DNA of 64,000 nucleotides, taken from Listeria monocytogenes ATCC 19117. GTDB taxonomy: Bacteria; Bacillota; Bacilli; Lactobacillales; Listeriaceae. Positions 23,740-35,706 of this stretch are shown here, one piece after another. Under the pieces are notes generated by a model. It was not told where the DNA came from, did no database searches, and saw only the letters and a list, made by a program, of their open reading frames with translations. Every line of letters begins with the position of its first letter. Positions within the stretch are counted from its first letter, which is position 1. The translations under genes were made by a program, and so were the position numbers. The stretch covers positions 434,001 to 498,000 of the forward strand of contig NC_018584.1 of the NCBI RefSeq assembly GCF_000307025.1, given 5' to 3'.

Positions 23740-26211
23740 ATGAAAGCGAAAAATAATTTTTTTAAACAATTAATTTCCATAATGACTGTCTTGAGCCTTT
23801 TGTTCATGGTATTAGGTATTCAGGGTAATAATGAGGTTAAAGCAGCAACTTTAGCCACGCCACCAGCTCCAATTAATCAAATTTTCCCAGATGCAGATTT
23901 AGCAGAAGGAATACGAGCAGTGCTTCAAAAAGCAAGTGTCACAGATGTAGTGACACAAGAAGAATTAGAAAGCATTACGAAATTAGTAGTAGCCGGGGAA
24001 AAAGTAGCCTCCATTCAAGGGATCGAGTATTTAACTAATTTGGAGTACTTAAACCTTAATGGAAACCAAATTACTGATATTAGCCCATTAAGTAATTTAG
24101 TTAAATTAACGAATCTGTATATTGGAACTAATAAAATCACTGATATTAGTGCCTTGCAAAACTTAACTAATTTAAGGGAGCTATATCTTAATGAAGATAA
24201 TATTAGCGATATTAGTCCATTAGCAAATTTAACTAAAATGTATTCTTTGAATTTGGGGGCTAATCATAACCTCAGTGATTTAAGTCCGTTAAGCAATATG
24301 ACAGGTTTGAATTATTTGACAGTCACGGAGTCTAAAGTAAAAGATGTGACACCAATAGCCAATTTAACCGACTTATATAGTTTAAGTTTGAATTATAATC
24401 AAATTGAAGATATAAGTCCGCTAGCTAGTTTGACAAGTTTACATTATTTTACAGCATATGTGAATCAAATTACTGATATTACTCCTGTAGCTAATATGAC
24501 AAGGCTAAATTCTTTAAAGATAGGAAATAATAAAATTACTGATTTAAGCCCATTAGCTAATCTATCACAATTAACTTGGCTAGAAATCGGTACCAATCAA
24601 ATTAGCGATATTAATGCGGTTAAAGATTTAACTAAATTAAAAATGTTGAATGTTGGTAGTAACCAAATTAGTGATATATCTGTTCTAAATAATCTTTCCC
24701 AATTGAATTCTTTATTCTTGAATAATAATCAACTTGGGAATGAAGATATGGAAGTGATTGGTGGATTAACTAATTTAACTACTTTATTTTTATCGCAAAA
24801 TCATATTACAGACATAAGACCATTAGCAAGTTTAAGTAAAATGGATTCCGCTGACTTTGCAAATCAGGTGATAAAAAAACCAGCACGTAATTTTTCGAAG
24901 ACATTATCTGTTCCGAATAATATAACTAGCATAGATGGAACACTAGTTACTCCTAAGACAATTAGCAATAATGGAACCTACGACGCGCCAAACGTGAATT
25001 GGTCTTCGCCGAGCTATCTTCCAGAAGTAAGATATACATTCAAGCAAGATGTGGCGGTGGGATCAACCACAAGTAGTTATACTGGTATCATAATTCAACC
25101 GCTAAATGAGCCAGTAGACTACAATGTCACATTTAATATAGACGGCAATACAAGCGAAGTAAAAACTGTAACAGAAGAAGATCTAATTCCAGAACCTACG
25201 AACCCGACCAAACAAGGTTATACATTTGATGGTTGGTACGACGCCGAAACAGGTGGAACAAAATGGGACTTTACAACTGGGCAAATGCCTGCAAATGATC
25301 TCATGCTATATGCCCATTTTTCCGTAAATAGTTATCAAGTGAATTTTGATATAGATGGCGCAGTAATGAATGAAGCGGTAGTATACGATACTTTGCTCAA
25401 TGAACCGACCGCTCCAACCAAACAAGGTTATACATTCGATGGTTGGTATGACGCAGAAACAGGCGGTAATAAGTGGGATTTCAAAACGATGAAAATGCCC
25501 GCAAATGATGTTACTTTATATGCACATTTTACTGTCAGCAGTTACCAAGTGAATTTTGATATAGATGGTGCGGTAACGAATGAAGCAATAGTATACGATG
25601 CCTTACTCAATGAACCGGCGACTCCAACTAAACAAGGTTATACATTTGATGGCTGGTATGACGCAGAAACAGGCGGTAATAAGTGGGATTTCAAAACAAT
25701 GAAAATGCCCGCAAATGATGTCACTTTATATGCGCATTTTACCATCAACAACTATCAAGCTAATTTTGATATAGATGGTGCGGTAACGAATGAAACGATA
25801 ACATATGATACCTTACTTAATGAACCGACTGCTCCAACCAAACAAGGTTTCCTTTTCGATGGGTGGTATGACGCAGAAGTAGGCGGAACAAAATGGGATT
25901 TTAACACGATGAAAATGCCTGCGAACGATATTAATTTGTACGCACATTTCAGTAAAGAAACGCCACTTATTCCTAGCCCATCTGACGAATCAGACTCGAA
26001 ACCTACCAATGGATCAATCACTATAAATGAACCGAGTGCAACTAGTATGCCAGCCCAAAATAATAACATCACAGTAACAGCAGGGGAAAATACTCCAGAA
26101 CTAACAACAGCTAAACTTCCGAAAACTGGAGATAATAACCCGTGGCAAACACTATTCGCCGGGATATTACTTTCATCATCCGCGTTTTATATTTGGAGAA
26201 AAAAAGCATAA
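23740..26211 (+). CDS. inlF: Internalin F, LPXTG-anchored LRR protein
   Basis: 823 residues from the ATG at 23740 (GAAGGAAGG upstream). Signal peptide about 1-35 (VKA-AT). Internalin cap (about 50-90), then about fourteen 22-residue leucine-rich repeats (NQITDISPLSNLVKLTNLYI type, about 90-385). An Ig-like inter-repeat region follows (about 385-465), then four about 70-residue Flg_new (Listeria-Bacteroides) repeats (about 465-740) and LPKTGDNN with membrane helix and RKKA tail. Sortase A links it to the wall. Identified as InlF by sequence and by its place before the PEP-synthase-like gene. Reported to bind vimentin and help entry. Confidence 0.93.
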   Translation: MKAKNNFFKQLISIMTVLSLLFMVLGIQGNNEVKAATLATPPAPINQIFPDADLAEGIRAVLQKASVTDVVTQEELESITKLVVAGEKVASIQGIEYLTNLEYLNLNGNQITDISPLSNLVKLTNLYIGTNKITDISALQNLTNLRELYLNEDNISDISPLANLTKMYSLNLGANHNLSDLSPLSNMTGLNYLTVTESKVKDVTPIANLTDLYSLSLNYNQIEDISPLASLTSLHYFTAYVNQITDITPVANMTRLNSLKIGNNKITDLSPLANLSQLTWLEIGTNQISDINAVKDLTKLKMLNVGSNQISDISVLNNLSQLNSLFLNNNQLGNEDMEVIGGLTNLTTLFLSQNHITDIRPLASLSKMDSADFANQVIKKPARNFSKTLSVPNNITSIDGTLVTPKTISNNGTYDAPNVNWSSPSYLPEVRYTFKQDVAVGSTTSSYTGIIIQPLNEPVDYNVTFNIDGNTSEVKTVTEEDLIPEPTNPTKQGYTFDGWYDAETGGTKWDFTTGQMPANDLMLYAHFSVNSYQVNFDIDGAVMNEAVVYDTLLNEPTAPTKQGYTFDGWYDAETGGNKWDFKTMKMPANDVTLYAHFTVSSYQVNFDIDGAVTNEAIVYDALLNEPATPTKQGYTFDGWYDAETGGNKWDFKTMKMPANDVTLYAHFTINNYQANFDIDGAVTNETITYDTLLNEPTAPTKQGFLFDGWYDAEVGGTKWDFNTMKMPANDINLYAHFSKETPLIPSPSDESDSKPTNGSITINEPSATSMPAQNNNITVTAGENTPELTTAKLPKTGDNNPWQTLFAGILLSSSAFYIWRKKA
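25126..25957 (+). repeat. Four tandem Flg_new repeats inside inlF
   Basis: Units of about 210 bases starting near 25126, 25336, 25546 and 25756. Each encodes the pattern NFDIDGAV, PTKQGYTFDGWYDAE and KMPANDVTLYAHF. The middle two are almost identical in DNA, which favours slippage or recombination changing copy number between strains. Confidence 0.85.
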
Positions 26212-26213
26212 TT

Positions 26214-26256
26214 AAAAAACCCAGTATTTCCTAAAATGGAGATTACTGGGTTTTTG
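26214..26256. terminator. Bidirectional terminator between inlF and rph
   Basis: Stem AAAAAACCCAGTA with TACTGGGTTTTTG between two convergent genes; A and T runs on either side serve both strands. Confidence 0.85.
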
Positions 26257-26258
26257 GT

Positions 26259-29061
<2,803 letters not shown>

Positions 29062-29065
<4 letters not shown>

Positions 29066-29934
29066 TGTTCAAATTTACATAAAGTTAAGCCTTGTGCCTT
29101 TGCTTGAGCAACTGTCACAGCAGTTTCGCCATTAGAGTTATTTAAGCCGCGACAATTTTGATCATAATGATATCTTTTGCCAGTAGCAGTGATATAAACC
29201 ATTTGTCCTTGTTCGTTACTCGTGTCCGGTTGTGCAGCTGCAGCTTTTGAACGTTCTGCTGCAACCCGTTTTTCTTCCGCAGCTTTTTTCTCGGCTGCCA
29301 CTCTAGCTTCTTCGGCTTTCTTTTCAGCCGCAATTTTTGCATCAGCTGCGCGTTTTTCTTCCGCTGCTACACGTTCGCGTTCTACTCGTTCTGCTTCCGC
29401 TTTTTCCGCGGCTACTCGCTCTGCTTCCGCTTTAGCAGTAAGTTTTGTTTCGTAAGCAGGGGTTAGTGCTAGTTTAAGCGTTTGTTCTTTCGTTTGGCCA
29501 TCAATGACAATAGAAAGAACGGCATCTTGTGCTTTATCCAGTTGATTTACAGAAAGACTGAAAGCGCCGTTCTCATCAGCTGTAGTCACGGCGTCAGGAA
29601 TTGCAACGAAATCAAGCGTTACTTCTGCCCCTGGATTTGTTTTCCCTTCGACGACCAAGGTACCTTCATCATCTGTTGTAAAAGTCGTTTCTGCTTTTAA
29701 AATTGGGGTATTATCAACTTTCTCCGTTTTTTCTTCTTGTTTGGTTGGTTCTTCAGTTGAGGCTTCCTCGTCTGTGGTCGGAATAATTCCAACACCAATA
29801 ATAATAGCTAAAATAGAACTAATAATAATGATTTGTGTTTTTTTACGAGGCCAATTTTTCCTTCTAAAGCTCACCAGTCCAAAAATCAATACACCAATAC
29901 CTACTAGAAACAATAAAGTTCCTAATCCCGTCAT
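29062..29934 (-). CDS. Membrane protein with coiled coil and C-terminal metal-binding-like motif
   Basis: About 290 residues. Two N-terminal helices (about 5-22 and 34-51), an acidic linker, then an Ig-like domain (about 80-150; VVEGKTNPGAEVTLDF). A long Ala/Glu/Lys-rich coiled coil spans about 155-240, and the ending TGKRYHYDQNCRGL ... LTLCKFEQ is a His/Cys pattern seen in many secreted nuclease-like proteins. The start could be either of two ATGs six bases apart; the inner has better spacing to GGGAGAGG. TATAAT on the minus strand lies about 30 bases upstream. Function unknown. Confidence 0.75.
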
Positions 29935-30276
29935 ATACATCTTCCTCTCCCTTTTTGTCTAACAAAATTATTATATGCATAATGTGAGTTAATGCACAAG
30001 TTAAATCAGCCGTTTTTTGTACTTTTTACAAAGAAATTCAATGAAAATGTTCAGAAAATCAAAAAAATGATAAAAAAATTACATATTTTGCTAAAAAGAC
30101 AGTAGTTGTCTAAGTAAATGGAGATTAATCAGAATGTCGAGGTTAGATGAATTAGCTAGAAATTCATCATAGCGAAAGGAAGCGTATTAGTGAAAAGGAT
30201 AAAGAGGAAGCAGCTTGAATAATCCGATTGATTGCTTTATGATGAAGGAAAGACAAGTGCTTTGGAGGTGCTAGAA
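29935..30276. other. 342-base stretch between divergent genes
   Basis: Holds the minus-strand promoter for the preceding gene (TATAAT on the minus strand near 29970) and a long A/T-rich leader for the gene at 30277. A hairpin with arms GATGAATT and AATTCATC lies near 30145-30168. No convincing gene. Confidence 0.5.
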
Positions 30277-30468
30277 ATGGCGAAACCGATAGAAGAAATT
30301 GGTGAAGAAATCGGAGCAAAGGTAGAGAAAGTTGCACGGAAAACTGGAAATGTTGCTGGAACGGCAGCTAAACTATCTGTTTATAGTTCCATTTGGGCTG
30401 TGAAAACAGGCGTAAATAAGACTCGTGCATTTGCTCAAGGCTTTAAACAAGGCTGGTCTGGTAAATAA
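30277..30468 (+). CDS. 63-residue small helical protein
   Basis: Start at 30277, with TTGGAGGTG 10 bases upstream. N-terminal Glu/Lys-rich amphipathic helix (IEEIGEEIGAKVEKVARK), then a Gly/Ala/Ser-rich middle and a Gly-ending tail (FKQGWSGK). No clear membrane helix, but the middle is hydrophobic enough to associate with one. 26 bases before the ZIP transporter, likely the same transcript. Unknown role. Confidence 0.6.
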   Translation: MAKPIEEIGEEIGAKVEKVARKTGNVAGTAAKLSVYSSIWAVKTGVNKTRAFAQGFKQGWSGK

Positions 30469-30494
30469 AAGCATAGGAAAAGGGAGAGCATGAA

Positions 30495-31304
30495 TTGTTA
30501 AATTACTTATCGTCACTAAATCCGGTACTGTTAGCACTTCTTGCCGGTATTTTTACATGGGCTTGTACCGCAGCAGGAGCTTCACTCGTATTTTTCTTTA
30601 AAAATCTAAATAAAAAATGGGGCAATGTTATGCTAGGATTTGCTGCAGGCGTTATGCTCGCAGCAAGCTTCTGGTCGCTTCTTGCCCCTGCAATCGAAAT
30701 GAGTAAAGATTTAGGGAAGTTTTCCTTCGTACCAGCTCTAGTTGGCTTTTTGCTTGGGGGAATATTTTTACGTGTTATTGACCGTATTATTCCACATTTA
30801 CATTTCGGGTTTCCAGAGCAAGCGAAGGAAGGACCAAAAACTTCTCTTCGAAAAAGTATCTTACTGGTTCTTTCCATTACTATTCATAATATTCCAGAAG
30901 GGGCAGCTGTTGGGGTAGCTTTCGGAGCAGTGATAACTGGAGACACGGAGACGCTTATTACTGCAATAGTTTTGGCGCTTGGTATTGGTATTCAAAACTT
31001 TCCAGAGGGAGCGGCAGTATCCATTCCTTTGCGCGGAGAAGGGCTCTCGAGAGGGAAAAGTTTCTGGTATGGCCAACTTTCAGCGGTAGTTGAACCAATT
31101 TTCGCTGTAATTGGTGCTGTATTGGTTGTTTTTGTTACACCTATTTTGCCGTTTGCGCTGGCCTTTGCAGCAGGTGCAATGATTTTTGTTATTGTAGAGG
31201 AATTAATTCCTGAATCTCAAGTAGAAGGTTCGACCGATTTAGCAACTGCTGCAACGATGGCGGGATTTGCAGTAATGATGGTTTTAGATGTTGCGTTAGG
31301 ATAA
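30495..31304 (+). CDS. ZIP-family metal transporter
   Basis: 269 residues; TTG start with GGGAGAGC upstream. Eight helices. Metal-site motifs in helices 4 and 5: [14 protein letters not shown] and [13 protein letters not shown] His-containing loop between helices 3 and 4 ([14 protein letters not shown]) is short. Gram-positive ZIP proteins (ZupT, GufA type) import zinc and other divalent metals. Probably co-transcribed with the small gene before it. Confidence 0.88.
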   Translation: MLNYLSSLNPVLLALLAGIFTWACTAAGASLVFFFKNLNKKWGNVMLGFAAGVMLAASFWSLLAPAIEMSKDLGKFSFVPALVGFLLGGIFLRVIDRIIPHLHFGFPEQAKEGPKTSLRKSILLVLSITIHNIPEGAAVGVAFGAVITGDTETLITAIVLALGIGIQNFPEGAAVSIPLRGEGLSRGKSFWYGQLSAVVEPIFAVIGAVLVVFVTPILPFALAFAAGAMIFVIVEELIPESQVEGSTDLATAATMAGFAVMMVLDVALG

Positions 31305-31338
31305 AATAATAAACTGGACAAAAAACGACATTTAATAT

Positions 31339-31367
31339 TTGCGGAATGCGTTTTTTTACGGTAAAAT
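31339..31367 (+). promoter_or_regulatory. Promoter of candidate small RNA
   Basis: TTGCGG (31339-31344), exactly 17 bases, TAAAAT (31362-31367). Directly after the ZIP gene. Confidence 0.5.
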
Positions 31368-31373
31368 TAATAG

Positions 31374-31467
31374 TGAAATACTTCACAATATGTTAGTTTT
31401 CAGGGGTAATCCTGTAACTATAAATCGGACACGGTAAAAGCTCCCACTTTATCCGTGTCTTTTTTTT
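31374..31467 (+). ncRNA. Candidate small RNA upstream of pgdA
   Basis: About 95 bases: hairpin GTGAA/TTCAC near 31373-31386, a second hairpin around CAGG/CCTG at 31401-31414, and a terminator (31428-31440 with 31447-31459, loop CTCCCA, seven T). No reading frame. Short size, three hairpins and a CTCCC loop recall Listeria Hfq-dependent LhrC-type RNAs, but that is only a resemblance. It could instead be an attenuated leader of pgdA. Confidence 0.45.
31427..31467 (+). terminator. Strong terminator before pgdA
   Basis: Stem GACACGG with CCGTGTC, extended by AAAG/CTTT after a mismatch, followed by TTTTTTT. Confidence 0.85.
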
Positions 31468-31596
31468 GACAATTGTTATAGAATTGTTGGTCCTTTTTTC
31501 CTATTTTAGTACAAAAGCTAGAAAGTTGCTTTTTTTCATGTATAATTGTTTTATAAGAAAAGCTGGGGAAGGTTTTTCTAAGGTGAGGTGCATAAT

Positions 31597-32997
31597 GTGA
31601 AAATTAGGTGGATTAGACTTTCACTAGTTACCGTTCTCATTATTGCCGTGGTTTTTGTTGGTGTAATAGGTTTCCAAAAATACCAATTTTCAAAGTCGCG
31701 CAACAAAGTAATAATGCAGATGGACAGACTAATGAAAGACCAAGATGGAGGAAATTTCCGCCGCTTGGATAAGAAAGAAAATGGAGTGGAAATCATTTCT
31801 TACATTCCTAAAACAACTGAGAAAAAAGACAACGAAATTATCCAAAAAGAAATTGAAAAGGCCACAGATGCAGAGGTTAAAAAGTTAAATAGAGATAAAG
31901 AAACTCAAGGGATTATTTTTTACACTTACCAAAAGCATAGAATGGCCGAGCAAGCAATATCTTATAAAGCTGTTCAATCAGAGTACGTAAAAGAAGGTAG
32001 AACTAAATTTGTACTCAAAGATAAAAAAGATATTTGCAAAAACATAGTAACCGACGCAGAAACAGGTGCTTTGTTAACACTTGGGGAAGTATTAATAAAA
32101 AGTAATCAAACTAAATTAAATTTAAAAACAGCTGTTGAAGAAGAACTGATTAAAACAGGGGGTTTTTCTTTAAAAGATGTTGGGAATCTTGGGGAAATTA
32201 AGAGTTTAGTGAAATGGAATCAAACAGATTTCGAAATTACGAACTCTGAACTAATTTTGCCAGTAAAAATACCAGGTGCACCGGAACCGAATAAAGTAAA
32301 AGTAAAACTTGCTGATATTGCTAGTTCTGTGAATAAACGCTACTTACCAAGCAGTGTGAAAGTTCCAGAAGTGCCAAAAGCAAAAACCAACAAGCGAATT
32401 GCGCTTACTTTTGATGATGGTCCAAGTGCCTCGGTAACACCAGGCGTACTTGATACATTGAAACGCCACAATGTAAAAGCGACATTCTTTGTACTTGGCT
32501 CTAGTGTCATACAAAATCCGGGTTTAGTAAAACGTGAATTAGAGGAAGGGCACCAAGTTGGCAGCCACTCATGGGATCACCCGCAATTAACTAAACAATC
32601 GACACAAGAAGTGTACAACCAAATTTTAAAAACGCAAAAAGCAGTATTTGATCAAACTGGATATTTTCCAACTACAATGCGCCCTCCATATGGTGCAGTA
32701 AACAAACAGGTGGCTGAAGAGATTGGTCTTCCAATAATTCAGTGGTCTGTTGATACAGAAGATTGGAAAAACAAAAATGCTGGTATAGTAACGAAAAAAG
32801 TCCTTGCTGGTGCAACGGACGGAGCGATTGTACTAATGCATGATATTCATAAAACCACTGCTGCGAGCCTTGACGCTACATTGACTAAATTAAAGAATCA
32901 AGGATATGAGTTTGTTACTATTGATGAACTTTATGGCGAGAAATTGCAAATTGGGAAGCAATATTTCGATAAAACAGATTCAAGAATGGTGAAATAA
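31597..32997 (+). CDS. pgdA: Peptidoglycan N-acetylglucosamine deacetylase PgdA
   Basis: 466 residues if the GTG at 31597 is used (AGGTGAGG 8 bases upstream); this is the length I recall for Listeria PgdA. Membrane anchor at about 7-28, an extracellular DUF3298/DUF4163-like region (about 60-250), then a polysaccharide-deacetylase (NodB) domain (about 265-450). Catalytic motifs: LTFDDGPS (Asp pair), SHSWDHP (His ligands), RPPYGAV, and VLMHDIH. Removes acetyl groups from wall GlcNAc, which gives lysozyme resistance and immune evasion. Single gene between two terminators. Confidence 0.95.
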   Translation: MKIRWIRLSLVTVLIIAVVFVGVIGFQKYQFSKSRNKVIMQMDRLMKDQDGGNFRRLDKKENGVEIISYIPKTTEKKDNEIIQKEIEKATDAEVKKLNRDKETQGIIFYTYQKHRMAEQAISYKAVQSEYVKEGRTKFVLKDKKDICKNIVTDAETGALLTLGEVLIKSNQTKLNLKTAVEEELIKTGGFSLKDVGNLGEIKSLVKWNQTDFEITNSELILPVKIPGAPEPNKVKVKLADIASSVNKRYLPSSVKVPEVPKAKTNKRIALTFDDGPSASVTPGVLDTLKRHNVKATFFVLGSSVIQNPGLVKRELEEGHQVGSHSWDHPQLTKQSTQEVYNQILKTQKAVFDQTGYFPTTMRPPYGAVNKQVAEEIGLPIIQWSVDTEDWKNKNAGIVTKKVLAGATDGAIVLMHDIHKTTAASLDATLTKLKNQGYEFVTIDELYGEKLQIGKQYFDKTDSRMVK

Positions 32998-33001
32998 AAA
33001 T

Positions 33002-33042
33002 CAGTAGCTAAGATGAATGAATCATTTTAGCTACTTTTTTTA
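33002..33042 (+). terminator. Terminator after pgdA
   Basis: Stem GTAGCTAA with TTAGCTAC, extended by ATGA/TCAT, then TTTTTTT. Confidence 0.8.
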
Positions 33043-33123
33043 TACGAAATGTAAAGTTTTCTTTACGTGAAGCTGTATTTATTTTATAATAACTGTAAAT
33101 ACTTCTTATTTGGTGGTGGTTAA

Positions 33124-33327
33124 TTGAAAGTCCGTAATAAAGTGAAACAGCTGCGGGAAGAAAGAGGAATCGGACAAAATGAATTAGCTTTAGCATTAGA
33201 AGTTTCAAGACAAACAATCCATGCTATTGAAAAAGGTAAATATAATCCTAGTTTAGAGCTAAGTTTGAAGATGGCACGCTATTTTCGTTTAACAATAGAA
33301 GAGATTTTTCAACTGGAGGAGAATTAG
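33124..33327 (+). CDS. Small XRE-family regulator
   Basis: 67 residues, TTG start with GGTGGTGG upstream. One Cro/CI helix-turn-helix fills the protein: LREERGIGQNELALALEVSRQTIHAIEKGKYNPS. The short form, typical of Firmicutes, is usually paired with a membrane protein, as here (next start 2 bases after the stop). Probably autoregulates the pair. Confidence 0.88.
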   Translation: MKVRNKVKQLREERGIGQNELALALEVSRQTIHAIEKGKYNPSLELSLKMARYFRLTIEEIFQLEEN

Positions 33328-33328
33328 C

Positions 33329-33739
33329 ATGAAACGATACATTATTAATCGAGGTATTATGGTTGCGGTAGTTATTATATATATGTATCCACTTTTAGGA
33401 ATAATTAAAGGGGAAAAAATATTTGGAGATATCGGTACACCAATTGTTATGATTATTGCGGCTTTAATTGGTACACTGAGTTCTGTATTCTTATCTGAAG
33501 AAAAAACGAAGCGGGAATATGAGAAAGAAAAACTAGAAAAAGATGAAAGATATATCAACAATCGCAAAACATTCTCCCATTATTTGCTGATTGTTTTAGC
33601 TTTGACGATACCAATTGTGTTAATTGTTCTTAATTTAAATGGGATTGAACAAATCTCCATTTCGAGTCTGACGATTATTTTTCTTATCTTCTGTTTTGCG
33701 TATATGATTGTTCTAGAAATTATCCGAAAAAAAGTATGA
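33329..33739 (+). CDS. Membrane protein paired with XRE regulator
   Basis: 136 residues; GGAGGAG stands 8 bases before the ATG. Four helices in two pairs (about 8-24, 33-52, 83-103 and 110-130), with a highly charged middle (EEKTKREYEKEKLEKDERY). This layout is common for proteins encoded next to small YozG/XRE regulators. Function unknown. Confidence 0.75.
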   Translation: MKRYIINRGIMVAVVIIYMYPLLGIIKGEKIFGDIGTPIVMIIAALIGTLSSVFLSEEKTKREYEKEKLEKDERYINNRKTFSHYLLIVLALTIPIVLIVLNLNGIEQISISSLTIIFLIFCFAYMIVLEIIRKKV

Positions 33740-33791
33740 TTTTAGGCAAAATAAAAAACATCCAACTTGTTCGTTGCATGTTACCTAGCAT

Positions 33792-34091
33792 TTACCAAAT
33801 TTTGGTGACAATGCCATAAATACTATTACGTGTAATCCAACCATTCACGTGTTTGTGATTATTAGAAATTTGATATTGTTTACCGCGGATTTTACTGATT
33901 TTATGTGTAAAAAAACTACCGCGAACTTTGCAAAATACGATATCGTTGACTTTGAGTTCTCTCATGCCAATCGGTTCTAAACGAACAGGTTGCATCGATT
34001 TAATCAAAGGTAACATTGAATTTCCGCCTTCTTTATAACGCTCAATGGTTTCGCCACGTCTGAGTATTTCTACTGCATCCAGGCTTCTCAT
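33792..34091 (-). CDS. S24/S26 (LexA-like) peptidase-domain protein
   Basis: 99 residues; AAAGGAGC lies before the ATG. The serine motif GGNSMLPLIKSMQPV (about 23-37), then DIVFCKVRGSFFTHKISKIRG with a Lys in the place of the catalytic base, is the fold shared by LexA/CI C-terminal domains and signal peptidases. No membrane anchor and no DNA-binding domain. It could be a stand-alone protease or a remnant of a phage-type repressor. Neighbour on the same strand: the TMEM175-type gene upstream. Confidence 0.65.
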   Translation of the reverse strand: MRSLDAVEILRRGETIERYKEGGNSMLPLIKSMQPVRLEPIGMRELKVNDIVFCKVRGSFFTHKISKIRGKQYQISNNHKHVNGWITRNSIYGIVTKIW

Positions 34092-34171
34092 AATTATGCT
34101 CCTTTCTTGTTGTTAGTGCCAGAATAACAAAATAGTAAAGCGAAGTCAACGAAATTTTTCGCTGACTTTTT

Positions 34172-34726
34172 TTATTTTGGAGGCTGACGGCGGTTTGTGA
34201 GTTGAATAATCCAACCAGCGATTGGGAAAATAATAAATAAAATGGTGGATATTTGTGGAGCGAAGAAACTGATAATACCAAGCATGATTACAAATATGAA
34301 ACTAGAGATTCGAAACTTCCAATTGTCGATACCTGAATCTTTTCCATTTACCGCGTGATGCAATAATTGGAATAGCACCGAAGTAATCAAAATAGTAATA
34401 ACAAATCCAATAATCGGTGCGGTCATATCTGGATGTTGCATGATTGCTCTTGTAAATAATGGGATAAGTGACAAAACTAATAAAAATAAAATATTAAATA
34501 AGACGGCAGATGTGGAAATGAATGTGACTTGATCAAACAGCCTGCTATGTGAATACCAAAATTGTCCGATAATTAATCCGCCTTCGATAAATATAAAAAT
34601 TTCCCATAAGAATGCTTGTGTGCTAGCTGCGGTAAATACATCCGGTAAAGTCATTCCTAAAACAATGATTGTAATTATAATTGCAAAAACACCATCACTA
34701 AATGCTTCTAATCTTCCTTTTGACAA
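34172..34726 (-). CDS. TMEM175-family potassium channel (DUF1211)
   Basis: 184 residues from a TTG with AAAGGAGGG upstream on the minus strand. Six helices. The N-terminal GRLEAFSDGVFAIIITI contains the RxxxFSD motif that marks the pore helix of bacterial TMEM175 channels, which work as tetramers and conduct potassium. Family-usual length. Physiological role in Listeria not known. Confidence 0.85.
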   Translation of the reverse strand: MSKGRLEAFSDGVFAIIITIIVLGMTLPDVFTAASTQAFLWEIFIFIEGGLIIGQFWYSHSRLFDQVTFISTSAVLFNILFLLVLSLIPLFTRAIMQHPDMTAPIIGFVITILITSVLFQLLHHAVNGKDSGIDNWKFRISSFIFVIMLGIISFFAPQISTILFIIFPIAGWIIQLTNRRQPPK

Positions 34727-34872
34727 GGTTTGGGCCCTCCTTTCGTGTCTTGTTATTTATGATATGGGCTAGTTTAGTATAGCATATTTTATAATTAAAC
34801 AAGCTGTAGCAATGTGGCGCGAAAAAATTTGGTATAATAGAATAAAATTAACTTTAAAAGGAGCTTAAACGG

Positions 34873-35685
34873 ATGATTAGAGCGATTTCTGTAGATATGG
34901 ACGGGACTTTTTTAGATGGAAATGGTGAATATGATCGTGCTAGATTTGAGAAGATTTATGTTGAATTAATGAAGCGTGGGATTAAATTTATTGTTGCGAG
35001 TGGGAATCAATATTATCAGCTTAAATCTTTTTTTCCAGGGAAGGATGAGGAGCTTTTTTATGTTGCTGAAAATGGGGCGGTTATTTTTCATCAAGGGGAA
35101 CTTCGGAGTGTGAATCGTTTTGAGGAAAGATTAGTTCAAAAGATTTTGCGGACGTTGATTCAAGAATATCAAGATTTGCAAGTGATTCTTTGTGGGGTGA
35201 AGAGTGCGTATTTATTAAAAGCCGCCGATCCCGATTTTAAAGCATTTGCGAAAAAGTATTATTTTGAGTTGCAAGAGTTGGATTCGTTCGATGTACTTCC
35301 GGATGATACGTTTATTAAGTTCGCGCTTGATGTGGAAGTGGCTAAGACAGGGCAAATTGTGGAAGATTTGAATCAAATGTTTGCCGGTGAAATTCGCGCT
35401 GTGTCGAGCGGGCATGGAAGTATTGATATTATAATTCCGGGTGTGACGAAAGGGAGCGCGATTCAGCAACTATTGAATGAATGGCAAGTGGCGCCAGATG
35501 ATTTACTCGCTTTTGGTGATGCGAATAATGATATCGAAATGTTGCAATTAACGTCGCATAGTTACGCAATGCAAGAAAGCAGTCCGGAAGTTCTTGCTGC
35601 TGCGAAACATGTGGCTGCTTCTAATAAAGAAGCGGGCGTGTTACAAGTTATAGAAGAGTATATGAAAAAAAGCCAAAGACCTTGA
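34873..35685 (+). CDS. Cof-type HAD phosphatase
   Basis: 270 residues; AAAGGAGC upstream. HAD motifs: DMDGTFLDGNG (nucleophile Asp), VASGNQYYQ (motif II), Lys in GVTKGSAI (motif III) and AFGDANNDIEML (motif IV). Large C2-type cap between motifs II and III. Dephosphorylates sugar phosphates or flavin-type substrates; the substrate cannot be read. Convergent with glcU. Confidence 0.88.
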   Translation: MIRAISVDMDGTFLDGNGEYDRARFEKIYVELMKRGIKFIVASGNQYYQLKSFFPGKDEELFYVAENGAVIFHQGELRSVNRFEERLVQKILRTLIQEYQDLQVILCGVKSAYLLKAADPDFKAFAKKYYFELQELDSFDVLPDDTFIKFALDVEVAKTGQIVEDLNQMFAGEIRAVSSGHGSIDIIIPGVTKGSAIQQLLNEWQVAPDDLLAFGDANNDIEMLQLTSHSYAMQESSPEVLAAAKHVAASNKEAGVLQVIEEYMKKSQRP

Positions 35686-35706
35686 GGTGGTCTTTGGCTT
35701 TTTTTA
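35667..35706. terminator. Terminator between HAD gene and glcU
   Basis: Stem AAAGCCAAAGACC with GGTCTTTGGCTTT, then a T run; overlaps the last HAD codons and serves both convergent genes. Confidence 0.8.

Noticed and set aside
29222-29455. Ala/Ser-rich frame on the plus strand
   Set aside because: Antisense shadow of the Ala/Glu/Lys coiled coil in the gene 29062-29934.
31374-31467. Riboswitch or T-box reading of the element before pgdA
   Set aside because: No T-box motif or known riboswitch core is seen, and more than 120 bases separate it from pgdA; a small RNA fits better.
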